From Bacteroidota bacterium (GTDB taxonomy: Bacteria > Bacteroidota > Bacteroidia > Chitinophagales > Chitinophagaceae), in NCBI GenBank assembly GCA_023416995.1, contig JAEZGI010000081.1:62001-126000 (forward strand): 64,000 bases of DNA, written 5' to 3'. Shown one piece after another: positions 10,218 through 19,658 of this stretch. The notes under the pieces were generated by a model, which worked only from the letters and a program-made list of their open reading frames with translations, ran no database searches and had not been told where the DNA came from. The position numbers and the translations under genes are program-made. Position 1 is the first letter of the stretch, and every line of letters begins with the position of its first letter.

Positions 10218-12842
10218 TTACCGGATCAATACTGCTGTTCCGCGTTTGGTAACGGTTTTACCAGTGTAGTCCACACCACTCACCATCCAGACATAAGTGC
10301 CCGCGTTTTGCGGTTTGCCATCTACATTTCCGTCCCAGCCCTTGCCAGCCTGCGAGGTCTGGAAAACCATCTGTCCCCAGCGGTTATATACCCGGAAATA
10401 ATTTAATGAGGAGATGCCGACGGGTACAGGTCTGAACACGGGGTTTTTTGTTCCTGCAGGGTTGAAAGCATTTGGTACAAAGATGTCGGGTTGCGTTTTG
10501 AAAACCTTTACGTTGATGGTATCAAAACCTTCGCACCCTTCTTCAGTGAAGGCGCGCATGATATAAGTGGCATTATCATTCAGGATGGCAGTTGGTGCAG
10601 CTATGTTTCGCTGGTTCAATCCAAACGAGGGAGACCACTCGTAGAAGTCGGACCCGCTTCCGTTCAGCAGCAGCGGTTGCCCAACCACTACAGCAGTATC
10701 ATTTCCTGCAAATGCATGAATCTGCGGCCGCACAGAAACAGTTATTTCCGAAACGCCAGGTTTCGGACAACCCAGTGTGTCATATACTCTTAGCGTATAG
10801 GTTGTTGTGGTTCTGGGGTCAGCTATAGGGTTAAGAACTGATGGATTACTGAGCGTGCTGATTGGAGACCAGTTAAACCTGCTGCCCACCATGGTGGCAT
10901 TGATTCTTGCAGCATCACCATAACAGATTGTTGTATCGTTGCCAGCGTTGGCAATCGGGTAGGGTATTGGTGTGATTACCACATTGTCAACAGCGTTACA
11001 TTTCCCGATACTTGCCGTAACTTGGTAAGTAGTGGTGGTAGCGGGCGCTGCCAAAGGATTACGTGTATCAGGTTTATCAAGTGTAGCCGTCGGCGTCCAG
11101 GCAAACTTAAGTCCGTCGCCCGTCGGGTTCAACTGTACGGAGTCGGTTAAACATATGGTCTGGTCCGGCCCGGCATTAAGTGTTACAAAATCAACTACGC
11201 GCACGCGTACCGTATCCTTGTTAATACAGCCGTTTTCATCAAGACTTACGATATAGTCTGTGGTTTGCTTCGGATAAACCAGTGGTGTTGCGGTATTTTC
11301 ATTTAAAATATTACCGGGGGCGGGTAGCCAGGAAAAGATTCCGTTCCCGATCGCTCGGAGTTGCAAGGTGTCAATGCTGCAAATCAGCGTGTCTTTGAAG
11401 GCTACAGCGATCGGGGGCTTGTCGCGGATTTCAACCTGTCGCGATATCGTATCGATACAACCCTTCGAACTTTCAACGATCAGTTCCACATCCTTGAGAC
11501 CGGTAGAACTGAATTTCCAGGATGGGTTGGCAAGTGTGGATGTATCAGCCTGTGTAGATGCATCTCCGAAGTTCCATCGCCATTTCACTGCCTGGCCGTA
11601 ACGCGAAGCAGTGGTATCCAGGAATTGAATGGGTAATAACAAACAGGTGCCCTGGCTCACGAATCCCGGGTAGAAGCCCGGATACACTTTTGCCAGTGTG
11701 GAAGTTTCGCTTACGCACTGGCCGGAAAGCACCACTTTTAATTTGACAAGATAGGTACCGGTGTCAGCATATTGATGCGTAATGTTTCCATCGGGTTCTG
11801 AAGAACTGGCGGAACCGGAATTATCTCCAAAATCCCAGGTATACACTGCCCCGGGCGGGTTGTTTTGTTCGTTTTTAAATGTTACCAGGAAATCATCACA
11901 AAACGCATAATCAGGTTTTAGAAATGCCTGCAATGGCACACAATCCGAAACCCGGATATGAATGTCTTTTTTATGCACGTTGATCAAAACTCCATTCCGA
12001 TATTCCGAAACACAGGCGGTGATTACATACTGACCCAGGGCAATGGGGGCTTTCCCGGAAATTTTACCGGTACGCGGATCAATGGTTACACTGGAACCAA
12101 GTGGCGAAGATCCGCTGTAGGGGTTGGTATAGTTAAGAGAAGTGTATGGCGGTGAACTGGCGATCTGCGGATTAGGAGAAGTTTGTGAGCCACCAACGAA
12201 TCCACTGCAAAGACTGTAAACGAGATCATCTGTTCCATCAGGCTCTTCTGCAGAAAAGTCAAGTTCAAAAGCACTCGCAGTACAAATCGCTGTAGCATCG
12301 TTGGTAGAAAAACGGGGGCTTGAATTTTTAAATGCATCAGGCGCTACACCGCTACCTGGAATTTCACAAAAATAGGTGGCCCCTGCTGAATTACTTGGTT
12401 GCGCCAGGTTCACGATGCCACCAATACGGCAACAACGCTGAAAGGCAATCGTATAGCCTGCTGCATTGTCGGGCACCGTAACATTAACACTATAAATCCG
12501 TATGCGGTAACAAACGTCACGGGGCGGATTTCCGATACAGGGGTTTGAGGCGGGGTCGAACCTGCTGAAAGATTCGCCGGTGAAAGGGGCGCTGATTGCG
12601 GACCCATATTGACGGTTATTTGCCCGGTCGAAAACGGTAAGCGAGATCTCTGTATCTAACTGACCGCTGCTGGTGGCATTGCAATCAATATATAATTTGA
12701 GTGAAACAGAATATACCGAGGTCCCGGCAGCACTTCCAGGTCCGATATAGGTGTAAAACATTTCGCCGCCTTTGATGTGTTCGGCCATAAGCGACATGTT
12801 CAATCCCAGAAAACCAATAAGTATCAACAGCAGTCTCTTCAT
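10218..12842 (-). CDS. PKD-domain surface protein with T9SS type B sorting domain (paralogue)
   Basis: An 874-residue paralogue of the protein at 7453, colinear along its whole length: a signal peptide (MKRLLLILIGFLGLNMSLMA), then the shared HIKGGE-(M/I)-x-YTY-(I/V)-GPGS start, a cysteine-containing N-terminal region, PKD repeats (VKWRWNFGDAS near residue 428), and the same C-terminal sorting domain (DIFVPNAFNP, FRVYNRWGQ, GWDG, GTYVWMVSG). Identity is highest in the last 300 residues and lower in the N-terminal third. The gap to the downstream copy is 161 bp with no recognisable feature. The function is unknown beyond T9SS-dependent surface export. Confidence 0.92.
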   Translation of the reverse strand: MKRLLLILIGFLGLNMSLMAEHIKGGEMFYTYIGPGSAAGTSVYSVSLKLYIDCNATSSGQLDTEISLTVFDRANNRQYGSAISAPFTGESFSRFDPASNPCIGNPPRDVCYRIRIYSVNVTVPDNAAGYTIAFQRCCRIGGIVNLAQPSNSAGATYFCEIPGSGVAPDAFKNSSPRFSTNDATAICTASAFELDFSAEEPDGTDDLVYSLCSGFVGGSQTSPNPQIASSPPYTSLNYTNPYSGSSPLGSSVTIDPRTGKISGKAPIALGQYVITACVSEYRNGVLINVHKKDIHIRVSDCVPLQAFLKPDYAFCDDFLVTFKNEQNNPPGAVYTWDFGDNSGSASSSEPDGNITHQYADTGTYLVKLKVVLSGQCVSETSTLAKVYPGFYPGFVSQGTCLLLPIQFLDTTASRYGQAVKWRWNFGDASTQADTSTLANPSWKFSSTGLKDVELIVESSKGCIDTISRQVEIRDKPPIAVAFKDTLICSIDTLQLRAIGNGIFSWLPAPGNILNENTATPLVYPKQTTDYIVSLDENGCINKDTVRVRVVDFVTLNAGPDQTICLTDSVQLNPTGDGLKFAWTPTATLDKPDTRNPLAAPATTTTYQVTASIGKCNAVDNVVITPIPYPIANAGNDTTICYGDAARINATMVGSRFNWSPISTLSNPSVLNPIADPRTTTTYTLRVYDTLGCPKPGVSEITVSVRPQIHAFAGNDTAVVVGQPLLLNGSGSDFYEWSPSFGLNQRNIAAPTAILNDNATYIMRAFTEEGCEGFDTINVKVFKTQPDIFVPNAFNPAGTKNPVFRPVPVGISSLNYFRVYNRWGQMVFQTSQAGKGWDGNVDGKPQNAGTYVWMVSGVDYTGKTVTKRGTAVLIR

Positions 12843-12846
12843 TCAA

Positions 12847-13674
12847 TTAGCCCGGGTTAAAGACCGGCACATAGGAAGTGAGGGTTCCATTAAGAAACTC
12901 ACCAAGCACCTGGTTACTTTCGCCAGGTTCTTCCAGCATTCCCATATGGCCGGAATTCTTCAAAGCCTGAAAATAGGATAATTCGGGCAGATAGGACTGT
13001 TCAAGACTGTGTTTTGGAGGAACGGCAGTATCATGGTCACCCGCAATAATCAAAACGGGTTTTGCAATTTTCCTCAACACCTCAGAACGGTCCGGCCGCT
13101 GAATCATCGCTTCATAGTGATGTACGAGCGTATTTGGGTTGAAGTTGGAATAACGGTCAATTATTTCTTCAACGAGCCCGGGCTGGTGTTGTTTGGTATA
13201 TTCTGAAAACAGGTTGGGAGTGGCTTGTTGCAGGAATTTATGTGCACCATTCTGTTGAATGAACTGAATTGCTTTTTTCCTGGTAGCGATCTTTTCTTCA
13301 GTATCCGCGTACGCTGATGAATGAAAAAGACAAAGGCTGTTCATCATCTCAGGATATTTCTCCGCAAAAGCCATGGCTATGTAACCGCCCATTGAATGAC
13401 CGATCAGATCAGCAGTTTCTGACTTTTCCGCCTTCAGAAGTTCGGCGAGAAGATCCGCATGATCGTCCATTGAAAAAACTTCGGGTATGAAGTCAGATTT
13501 CCCACAGCCCGGCAGATCAGGTATGATCAGTTTATAGCGTTCGTTGAATCGGTTCACCTGGTTTTCCCAGATGTTACTGTCTTCTCCAAATCCATGGATA
13601 AGCAATACCGGCTTGCCTTCTCCATGTACGGAATAGCTGATTCTTCCTTTCTTGTAGGTCAATGACTTTACCAT
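12847..13674 (-). CDS. Alpha/beta hydrolase
   Basis: A 275-residue alpha/beta-fold hydrolase. HGFG at residues 27-30 forms the oxyanion region, GHSMGG holds the nucleophile Ser94, and an Asp in AGDHD and a His in SGHMG complete the catalytic triad near the C terminus. The ATG at 13674 is preferred. The frame stays open to 13698, but those extra residues overlap the DUF4105 gene and add nothing conserved. The substrate is unknown; the shape fits small esters, lactones or acyl groups. Its stop lies 4 bp upstream of the T9SS cargo gene and its start overlaps the DUF4105 stop region, so the three may be one transcription unit. Confidence 0.88.
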   Translation of the reverse strand: MVKSLTYKKGRISYSVHGEGKPVLLIHGFGEDSNIWENQVNRFNERYKLIIPDLPGCGKSDFIPEVFSMDDHADLLAELLKAEKSETADLIGHSMGGYIAMAFAEKYPEMMNSLCLFHSSAYADTEEKIATRKKAIQFIQQNGAHKFLQQATPNLFSEYTKQHQPGLVEEIIDRYSNFNPNTLVHHYEAMIQRPDRSEVLRKIAKPVLIIAGDHDTAVPPKHSLEQSYLPELSYFQALKNSGHMGMLEEPGESNQVLGEFLNGTLTSYVPVFNPG

Positions 13675-13678
13675 GGTT

Positions 13679-14869
13679 CTATTTTTTTGAAAGAACAAAA
13701 CTTCTGATGGTAAGCAGCATCACCAAGGGTATAAGTGAGTTATTCAATTGCTGCGGCCACCAGGGCCAACCCAGCAACAATAATGCCCCCAGTATACCAG
13801 AAATCAGAAAGTACACACTTAACCATCTTACCTGGCGCCCGACAAAAAAAGCTGCAACGGCATGAAAAGGAATGGCCCAGACCAGGTTCATATTGTTTTG
13901 ACAAACCGTGTCTTCTCTGAAAAGCCAAAGCCCAAGCATCAGAAACCCGAGAAGTCCCGTTATGAAAAACAGCGTCCGATCGATATAGACAGAAGCCCTG
14001 GTGTTACCTTTTTTGGCAAACGATGCCACCAGCAGCAACATTGAAACTGCTGTGATCACCAGGTAGGGATTGAACCATGACATCTGCAGGTCAACTGCCG
14101 GGGCTTTATATAAATGCGATTTCTGCCCAACGATCGATTCCAGCGCTTCCGGAGCCGGTCTTAACAGCACCTGAGCGCTGTCAAATCCCTTCATCAGGTA
14201 ATCAGGCAAAAACATCGCCTGTGTGTTGGTAACCTTTTTGTCGATGTTAGCACCTAGTAACAGATCAATGCCGAGCTGGCTCCAGTGTTGCTCACCACGG
14301 TGTAGGTATTCATGGATCATGTTCCGGAAGGTTGGTACCCGTGCCGGAAGAATATTATTAAACCGGATTAATGAGCGTGATTGTTTGGCAAGTATATCCC
14401 TGATTCGAGTAGAACAGTTGTCGTACAAAAATGAATAGCTATAATACCTGTTTTCTACTGCCGCATTTTGTTTTAATGCATCAAACAGTTTTTCCTTGTC
14501 GGCACAGGTCAATTGTAATTTCTGCTCAATGACCCCGCGGCCGGTTAGCTGATATTCAGGAAGGAAATCGGCGGTAGTGCTGTAAGAAAGATAATACCGC
14601 ATTTCGCCACGCATAAATTTCAGGTAGAACGACGGATCATCATAATCGAAGGTTCCGTAATTGAACGTTAGATCCATCCCGTTGCGTGCGTCCTGTACAC
14701 GGATGGCACTGTGCCCGAAAACCGAATACAGATCCGGACCCGGATCACAGGTCAGCACGCTGATGGAAAGACCGCAGGAGTCTTGTTGTGCACTTCCCTG
14801 GAACGCAATGCCCGTACAACATAACCAAACACAAAGTACCCTTATCAGCAAACGGCTGCATGAATTCAT
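13679..14869 (-). CDS. DUF4105 (Lnb-like) membrane protein
   Basis: About 396 residues from the ATG at 14869, which places a clean signal peptide (MNSCSRLLIRVLCVWLCC...GSAQ) at the N terminus. The longer open frame to 14968 would overlap guaB and is rejected. The N-terminal ~230 residues form a DUF4105/Lnb-type extracytoplasmic domain, with FGHSAIRV, NYGTFD and YDNCSTRIRD as conserved stretches. The His and Cys in these motifs are candidate catalytic residues, since the family has been compared with NlpC/P60-like or acyltransferase folds. The C-terminal ~150 residues carry about five hydrophobic membrane segments. It lies 40 bp downstream of guaB on the same strand. Confidence 0.85.
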   Translation of the reverse strand: MNSCSRLLIRVLCVWLCCTGIAFQGSAQQDSCGLSISVLTCDPGPDLYSVFGHSAIRVQDARNGMDLTFNYGTFDYDDPSFYLKFMRGEMRYYLSYSTTADFLPEYQLTGRGVIEQKLQLTCADKEKLFDALKQNAAVENRYYSYSFLYDNCSTRIRDILAKQSRSLIRFNNILPARVPTFRNMIHEYLHRGEQHWSQLGIDLLLGANIDKKVTNTQAMFLPDYLMKGFDSAQVLLRPAPEALESIVGQKSHLYKAPAVDLQMSWFNPYLVITAVSMLLLVASFAKKGNTRASVYIDRTLFFITGLLGFLMLGLWLFREDTVCQNNMNLVWAIPFHAVAAFFVGRQVRWLSVYFLISGILGALLLLGWPWWPQQLNNSLIPLVMLLTIRSFVLSKK

Positions 14870-14909
14870 ATCTGCCAGTTTAATCAATCGTGCAATATTC
14901 TGCAGTAGT

Positions 14910-16409
14910 TTATCTGCTGTAATTAGGTGCTTCTTTGGTGATTTCAATATCATGAGCATGGCTCTCACGCATACCAGCGTTGGTTATGCGAACAAACTGT
15001 GCACGCTGCAAAGCTTCGATATCTTTCGCACCGCAATAACCCATTCCTGCCCGAAGCCCGCCAACATACTGGTAAACGATTTCGTGGAGATTTCCTTTGA
15101 ACGCAACCCGGCCCTCAATGCCTTCCGGAACAAACTTCTTTACATCATCCTCAACATCCTGGAAATAACGGTCACCACTTCCTTTGTTCATAGCACCGAT
15201 GGAACCCATACCACGGTATTGTTTGAATTTGCGACCCTCATAAATGATCGTTTCACCGGGACTTTCTTCAGTTCCTGCAAATACACTTCCCATCATTACT
15301 ACATTAGCGCCGGCAGCAAGTGCTTTCACCATATCGCCGGTATAACGGATTCCACCGTCGGCAATCAGCGGTACATTCAATTTATGTAATGCCGAAGCGG
15401 CTTCCATGATTGCAGTAATCTGCGGCATACCGGCACCAGCCACAATACGCGTAGTGCAGATAGAACCCGGTCCGATACCAACCTTAACAGCATCTGCACC
15501 GGCATCAACGAGTGCTCTCGCTCCACTCGCAGTGGCTATGTTACCAGCAATAACCTGTAAACCTTTGAAATTCTTTTTTACTTTCTTCAGTGCATTCAAT
15601 ACTCCTGTGTTATGGCCATGAGCGCTATCAAGACATACCACGTCAACACCAATCTGTTGTAAAGCGCTGGCACGCTCAAGCAGGTCCTCAGTAATACCCA
15701 GTGCGGCACCAACACGTAAGCGGCCGTAATCATCTTTCACCGCATTAGGATAACTCTGCAGTTGCAGGATATCGCGGTAGGTGATAAGACCGATGAGTTT
15801 TCCGGCTTTATTTACAACCGGCAATTTTTCAATCTTGTATTGGCTGAGGATCGTTTTTGCTTTTTTGAGATCGGTCCCTTCAGGTGCCGTGATGAGGTTT
15901 TGGCTTGTCATCACTTCTGTTACCTTTTTGTTCATGTTGGTTTCAAAACGCATGTCGCGGTTTGTGAGAATACCAACAAGTTTATTGTTGAGATCAGTAA
16001 CGGGGATACCACCAATCTTATTTTCTTTCATTAATTGTAAGGCATCACCAAGCACAGCTTCCTCGTTGAGTGTAATGGGATCGAGGATCATGCCGCTTTC
16101 GCTTCTTTTCACTTTACGAACCTGTTCGGCCTGTTGTTCTACCGACATGTTTTTATGCAGGATCCCGATGCCACCCTCGCGGGCCAGTGCGATAGCAAGT
16201 TTAGCTTCCGTCACAGTATCCATGGCAGAAGATAACATTGGTATATTTAGTGTGATATTTTTTGTGAGGCGGGACTTAATGCTCACTTCGCGTGGTAATA
16301 CCTCAGAGTAGGCGGGAACCAAAAGAACATCATCGAACGTTAATCCTTCACCGAAAAATTTGTCTTGCGTGGGAGACTTCGTCTTGGAAGCGTTGTTTAT
16401 TGTTGCCAT
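14910..16409 (-). CDS. guaB: Inosine-5'-monophosphate dehydrogenase
   Basis: A 499-residue IMP dehydrogenase, converting IMP to XMP with NAD+, the committed step of guanine nucleotide synthesis. The catalytic loop GPGSICTTR (nucleophile Cys318) is present, as are FDDVLLVP near the N terminus, GGIRYTGD, and the flap with YRGMGS. A Bateman module of two CBS domains sits at about residues 108-228, as in typical bacterial GuaB. The ATG at 16409 is chosen; an in-frame TTG two codons upstream is less likely. A TATCTTTG element ends 3 nt before this ATG, see the promoter entry. Confidence 0.97.
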   Translation of the reverse strand: MATINNASKTKSPTQDKFFGEGLTFDDVLLVPAYSEVLPREVSIKSRLTKNITLNIPMLSSAMDTVTEAKLAIALAREGGIGILHKNMSVEQQAEQVRKVKRSESGMILDPITLNEEAVLGDALQLMKENKIGGIPVTDLNNKLVGILTNRDMRFETNMNKKVTEVMTSQNLITAPEGTDLKKAKTILSQYKIEKLPVVNKAGKLIGLITYRDILQLQSYPNAVKDDYGRLRVGAALGITEDLLERASALQQIGVDVVCLDSAHGHNTGVLNALKKVKKNFKGLQVIAGNIATASGARALVDAGADAVKVGIGPGSICTTRIVAGAGMPQITAIMEAASALHKLNVPLIADGGIRYTGDMVKALAAGANVVMMGSVFAGTEESPGETIIYEGRKFKQYRGMGSIGAMNKGSGDRYFQDVEDDVKKFVPEGIEGRVAFKGNLHEIVYQYVGGLRAGMGYCGAKDIEALQRAQFVRITNAGMRESHAHDIEITKEAPNYSR

Positions 16410-16412
16410 GTG

Positions 16413-16446
16413 CAAAGATAGCGCAACAGGTAAATTACAACCAAAT
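16413..16446 (-). promoter_or_regulatory. Bacteroidota-type promoter directly before guaB
   Basis: On the minus strand TATCTTTG (16413-16420) matches the TAnnTTTG -7 consensus and is followed by only CAC before the ATG. Upstream, TTTG at 16443-16446 (22-bp spacer) or another TTTG closer in (17-bp spacer) could be the -33 element. If this is the promoter, the mRNA has almost no leader. Confidence 0.5.
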
Positions 16447-16462
16447 GAATTTTTCGCGGATG

Positions 16463-17572
16463 TCAGACCAGGCTCAATCTTTTGCCAGGCATCGTAATAA
16501 CGATACTGCGTAATTCGAGACCAAGTATCACTGATGCCGTGGTGCTGGCGCTCAGCCCGCTTTTGAACTTGAGTTCATCAATATGCATTGGAGCGGTTTC
16601 TTTCAGAATGTTAACAATCTTTTGTTCATTTTCATCAAGATTATCAAAAAGCTCTTTTGGCTTACGATGTTTAGAGGAAGCTTTATCGTTCCATCCCATT
16701 GCCGCGATGAACTGTTCAGGGTCAGCCAGTAAAGCTGCGGAGTTAGTGGTGATAAGCTGGTTGCAACCCTGGCTGCGGATATCTGTAAGCTTACCCGGCA
16801 CGGCATAAACATCCCGATTGTAAATGTTGGCAAGCGCTGCAGTAATAAGGCTTCCTCCTTTGATTCCGGTCTCTATCACGATAAGGCCATCGCACATCCC
16901 TGCAACGATCCGGTTCCTGCTTGGAAAGTTGTACCGGTCGGGTTTTGTGTTGCTTCTGAATTCAGATAACAGGCCACCGTTTTTGATCATGCTTTTTGCA
17001 AGTGAAGTATGTTCCGGTGGGTAAATAGTATCAAGTCCATGTGCCAGCACACCAATGGTAGGAACATTATATTTCAACGCCGCCTTATGCGCCCAGGCAT
17101 CAATACCGAATGCAAGCCCGCTAACGATGGTGACATCATATCCCGCCAATACCTGCACCATCTTTTCAGTTATTTTTTTGCCATACTCGGTGCCCGATCT
17201 TGTACCGACAATGCTCACCATACGCGAGGCAGCGGGCGATGCAGAGCCCCGGTAAAACAACATGGTGGGAGCGTCATCACAGTTATATAATTGTTTTGGA
17301 TACCTTTTATTAGTGAGAAACAAAGGTTCAATCTTATACTTTGTGATAAACTTAATTTCTTCCTCTGCAGCGTGGAAATTGCGGAACCGTTTGATGCTGC
17401 CCGCCCGTACAGTGCCCATCTTATCAATCTTTTCCAGCAGCGTCATCGGTGCACGGAACACAGCCTCCGCGGTACCAAATTCTTCTATCAGCGTTTTCGC
17501 TTGTACATAACCGATATAGGGCACATCCGTTAGTGCCAGTTGATAAATCAAATCCGGATCATGATGAGTCAT
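16463..17572 (-). CDS. dprA: DNA-processing protein DprA
   Basis: A 369-residue DprA/Smf protein, which loads RecA on incoming single-stranded DNA in natural transformation. The Rossmann-like core shows IVGTRSGTEYG (121-131), SGLAFGIDAWAH (151-162), YPPEH (184-188) and FPSRNRIVAGM. An N-terminal helical HhH/SAM-like region comes first and a C-terminal winged-helix domain, common in this family, covers roughly 300-365. Length is typical. It is followed 78 bp later by the PorE-like gene, which lies upstream on the same strand. No comEC or comF neighbour is seen, so competence is not implied by context. Confidence 0.95.
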   Translation of the reverse strand: MTHHDPDLIYQLALTDVPYIGYVQAKTLIEEFGTAEAVFRAPMTLLEKIDKMGTVRAGSIKRFRNFHAAEEEIKFITKYKIEPLFLTNKRYPKQLYNCDDAPTMLFYRGSASPAASRMVSIVGTRSGTEYGKKITEKMVQVLAGYDVTIVSGLAFGIDAWAHKAALKYNVPTIGVLAHGLDTIYPPEHTSLAKSMIKNGGLLSEFRSNTKPDRYNFPSRNRIVAGMCDGLIVIETGIKGGSLITAALANIYNRDVYAVPGKLTDIRSQGCNQLITTNSAALLADPEQFIAAMGWNDKASSKHRKPKELFDNLDENEQKIVNILKETAPMHIDELKFKSGLSASTTASVILGLELRSIVITMPGKRLSLV

Positions 17573-17650
17573 TCAGTCCGAAAATACAGGGACCACTCAG
17601 CACACAAATGTGAAAAATGCGTTTTTGAGTCTGTAAAAAACCTTGTTGTG

Positions 17651-19570
17651 CTATTGGTTTATGACCTTCAGTTCAGTGCGACGGTTCCTGGCTTTACCTT
17701 CTTCCGTATTGTTACCTGCCACGGGAACATTTGCTCCAAAACCCTGCGCCGTGAGCCGCGATACCGGTATGCCTTTTCCAACAAGGTAGCGAACCACCGA
17801 TTCTGCACGGGATTTTGATAATTTCAGATTGTCGGCCGCGCTGCCAACATTATCGGTATGACCGTTAATCTGGATGGTTAATGTTGGATTGTCTTTCAGG
17901 AGCCCCACAAGTTTATCAAGCTCAGAAACAGATTCAGGTTTGATATCCGACTTGTTGACATCAAAGAAAATGTTCCGCAACACAATGGTGGCATTGGCCT
18001 CAATTGGTTTAAGCGCTATATCAATGTTGAAGGTCGAATCAGGTGCAACTTCTTTCAAAGAAAAATTTTCTGAAAAAAACAGGTAGCCTTTACGATTAAC
18101 GTTGAACGCATAATCTTTACCAACAGGTAATGTGATCAGGTAACTACCACTGCCATCAGTCTGTATACTGCTTACGGGTTGCTGGGTAGCCAGGTCAGTA
18201 AGTTCAACAGAAGAAGGCAAACCCTTTGTAGTTTTTTCATCGAATACACGTCCTTTAACCCAGAGCGTACGCGCAGGGCGAATGTCTTCACGCAGTTCAA
18301 AACTATACAGATCAAGACCGCCGCGGCTGTCGCTACGGTCGCTGGCGTAATAGGCGGTTTTGCCATCGGCTGCTACCGCAAGTGAACCTTCGTTTTCAAT
18401 TGTATTAATCGGGAAACCAAGATTTACAGCTTTGCCCCAGCTACCATTTGCTTGTTTTCGTGTAACGAACAGATCCTGACCTCCATAACCCAGATGACCA
18501 CTTGAGGTAAAGTAAAGCGTTTCATTGTCGGCATGAATGAATGGGCAGCTTTCATCTCCGGCTGTATTGATTTCGGGACCCGCGTTTTCAGGTTCGCCCC
18601 AACGGCCATTCGGTTGAAGGCGACTGATATAAATATCGCTTCCTCCATAACCACCCGGTCGCGTGCTGGTAAAATACAGGTCGCGTTTGTCAGGTGATAA
18701 TGAAGGGGTAGTTTCCCATGCTGCAGTGTTGATCGTCTTCCCAAGATTTTCCGGCGCGCTCCATCCGTCATTGGTGAGATAGGATATGTACAGATCGCAG
18801 CTACCAAAGCCATCGGGAAAGTCACAGCCCGTGAAGATCAGCCACTGTCCGTCCTGGGAAATGTTTTGCGCGCCTTCATTAGAGGCTGAATTGATATTAC
18901 CCGGCAGGGGCCGGGCAGGCGACCACACACCATCTTTTCGTGTTGCGCTGTAAAAGTCTTCGTTCGTGTTACCCACCCGGCGCGTGAACACAAGCTCATC
19001 ACCATTGATGGTGATAGCCGGCAGGTATTCGGAAACCCTTGAGTTTACGTTGTCACCCAGATTTTTGGGTTCAAATTTATATTCACCGGCAGGGTGATTT
19101 TGAGCGAATTCAAGACCAAAACGGAAACTTTTTTTTCTGTATTCTGCTGCAAGTCTGCTGCGTTCATTAAGACTTTCTATTTTAAGAAAATCGTCGATTG
19201 CGGTTATCGCGGCCGCAAAATCACCCTTACCTGCGAGATTAATTGCAAAAGGCAGGTTATAATCCCTGAAATACGCAGGATCAATTGCCTTTGCTTTTAT
19301 ATAATATTGAATAGATGCATCGTAATTCTTGAGTTCACCGTACATACCCGCTACCGACAGGTAGGCGTCCATGAATTTCTGATCAATTTTTATGGCATTG
19401 TCAAGCAACTGAATTCCTGCTTTGAAATCACCGTCGTTGGCCTTCTCCAATCCCTGCTGATAAAGCGCCATCGCTTTTTTGGGTACTTTTTCAGGGAAAT
19501 ATTGTGCCTGGAGATCCTGGGTGTAGATGAACAGGACCGGTAGCAGCAACAGCTTAATAAATTTCTTCAT
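17651..19570 (-). CDS. PorE-like OmpA family protein (TPR, PD40, CRD, OmpA)
   Basis: About 639 residues from the ATG at 19570, which gives a signal peptide (MKKFIKLLLLPVLFIYTQDLQAQ). TPR repeats lie at about 25-130, then PD40 beta-propeller blades at about 190-420 (repeated DLYISY, LYFTS, GGxDIY/GGQDLF motifs), a carboxypeptidase-regulatory-like domain at about 430-510, and an OmpA C-terminal peptidoglycan-binding domain (INGHTDNVG, LSKSRAESV, RRTEL). This order matches PorE of the Porphyromonas T9SS, which links the secretion machine to peptidoglycan. Many Bacteroidota have several such proteins, so a direct T9SS role is inference. There is no lipobox cysteine, unlike lipoprotein members. 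Confidence 0.88.
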   Translation of the reverse strand: MKKFIKLLLLPVLFIYTQDLQAQYFPEKVPKKAMALYQQGLEKANDGDFKAGIQLLDNAIKIDQKFMDAYLSVAGMYGELKNYDASIQYYIKAKAIDPAYFRDYNLPFAINLAGKGDFAAAITAIDDFLKIESLNERSRLAAEYRKKSFRFGLEFAQNHPAGEYKFEPKNLGDNVNSRVSEYLPAITINGDELVFTRRVGNTNEDFYSATRKDGVWSPARPLPGNINSASNEGAQNISQDGQWLIFTGCDFPDGFGSCDLYISYLTNDGWSAPENLGKTINTAAWETTPSLSPDKRDLYFTSTRPGGYGGSDIYISRLQPNGRWGEPENAGPEINTAGDESCPFIHADNETLYFTSSGHLGYGGQDLFVTRKQANGSWGKAVNLGFPINTIENEGSLAVAADGKTAYYASDRSDSRGGLDLYSFELREDIRPARTLWVKGRVFDEKTTKGLPSSVELTDLATQQPVSSIQTDGSGSYLITLPVGKDYAFNVNRKGYLFFSENFSLKEVAPDSTFNIDIALKPIEANATIVLRNIFFDVNKSDIKPESVSELDKLVGLLKDNPTLTIQINGHTDNVGSAADNLKLSKSRAESVVRYLVGKGIPVSRLTAQGFGANVPVAGNNTEEGKARNRRTELKVINQ

Positions 19571-19658
19571 GCAGGAATTGAATAATTTGAACAATTGTAC
19601 CGACAATATCTCAAATTAGTTTTGAAATGCCGACAGGTGTTCCAAAATTAACAATACT

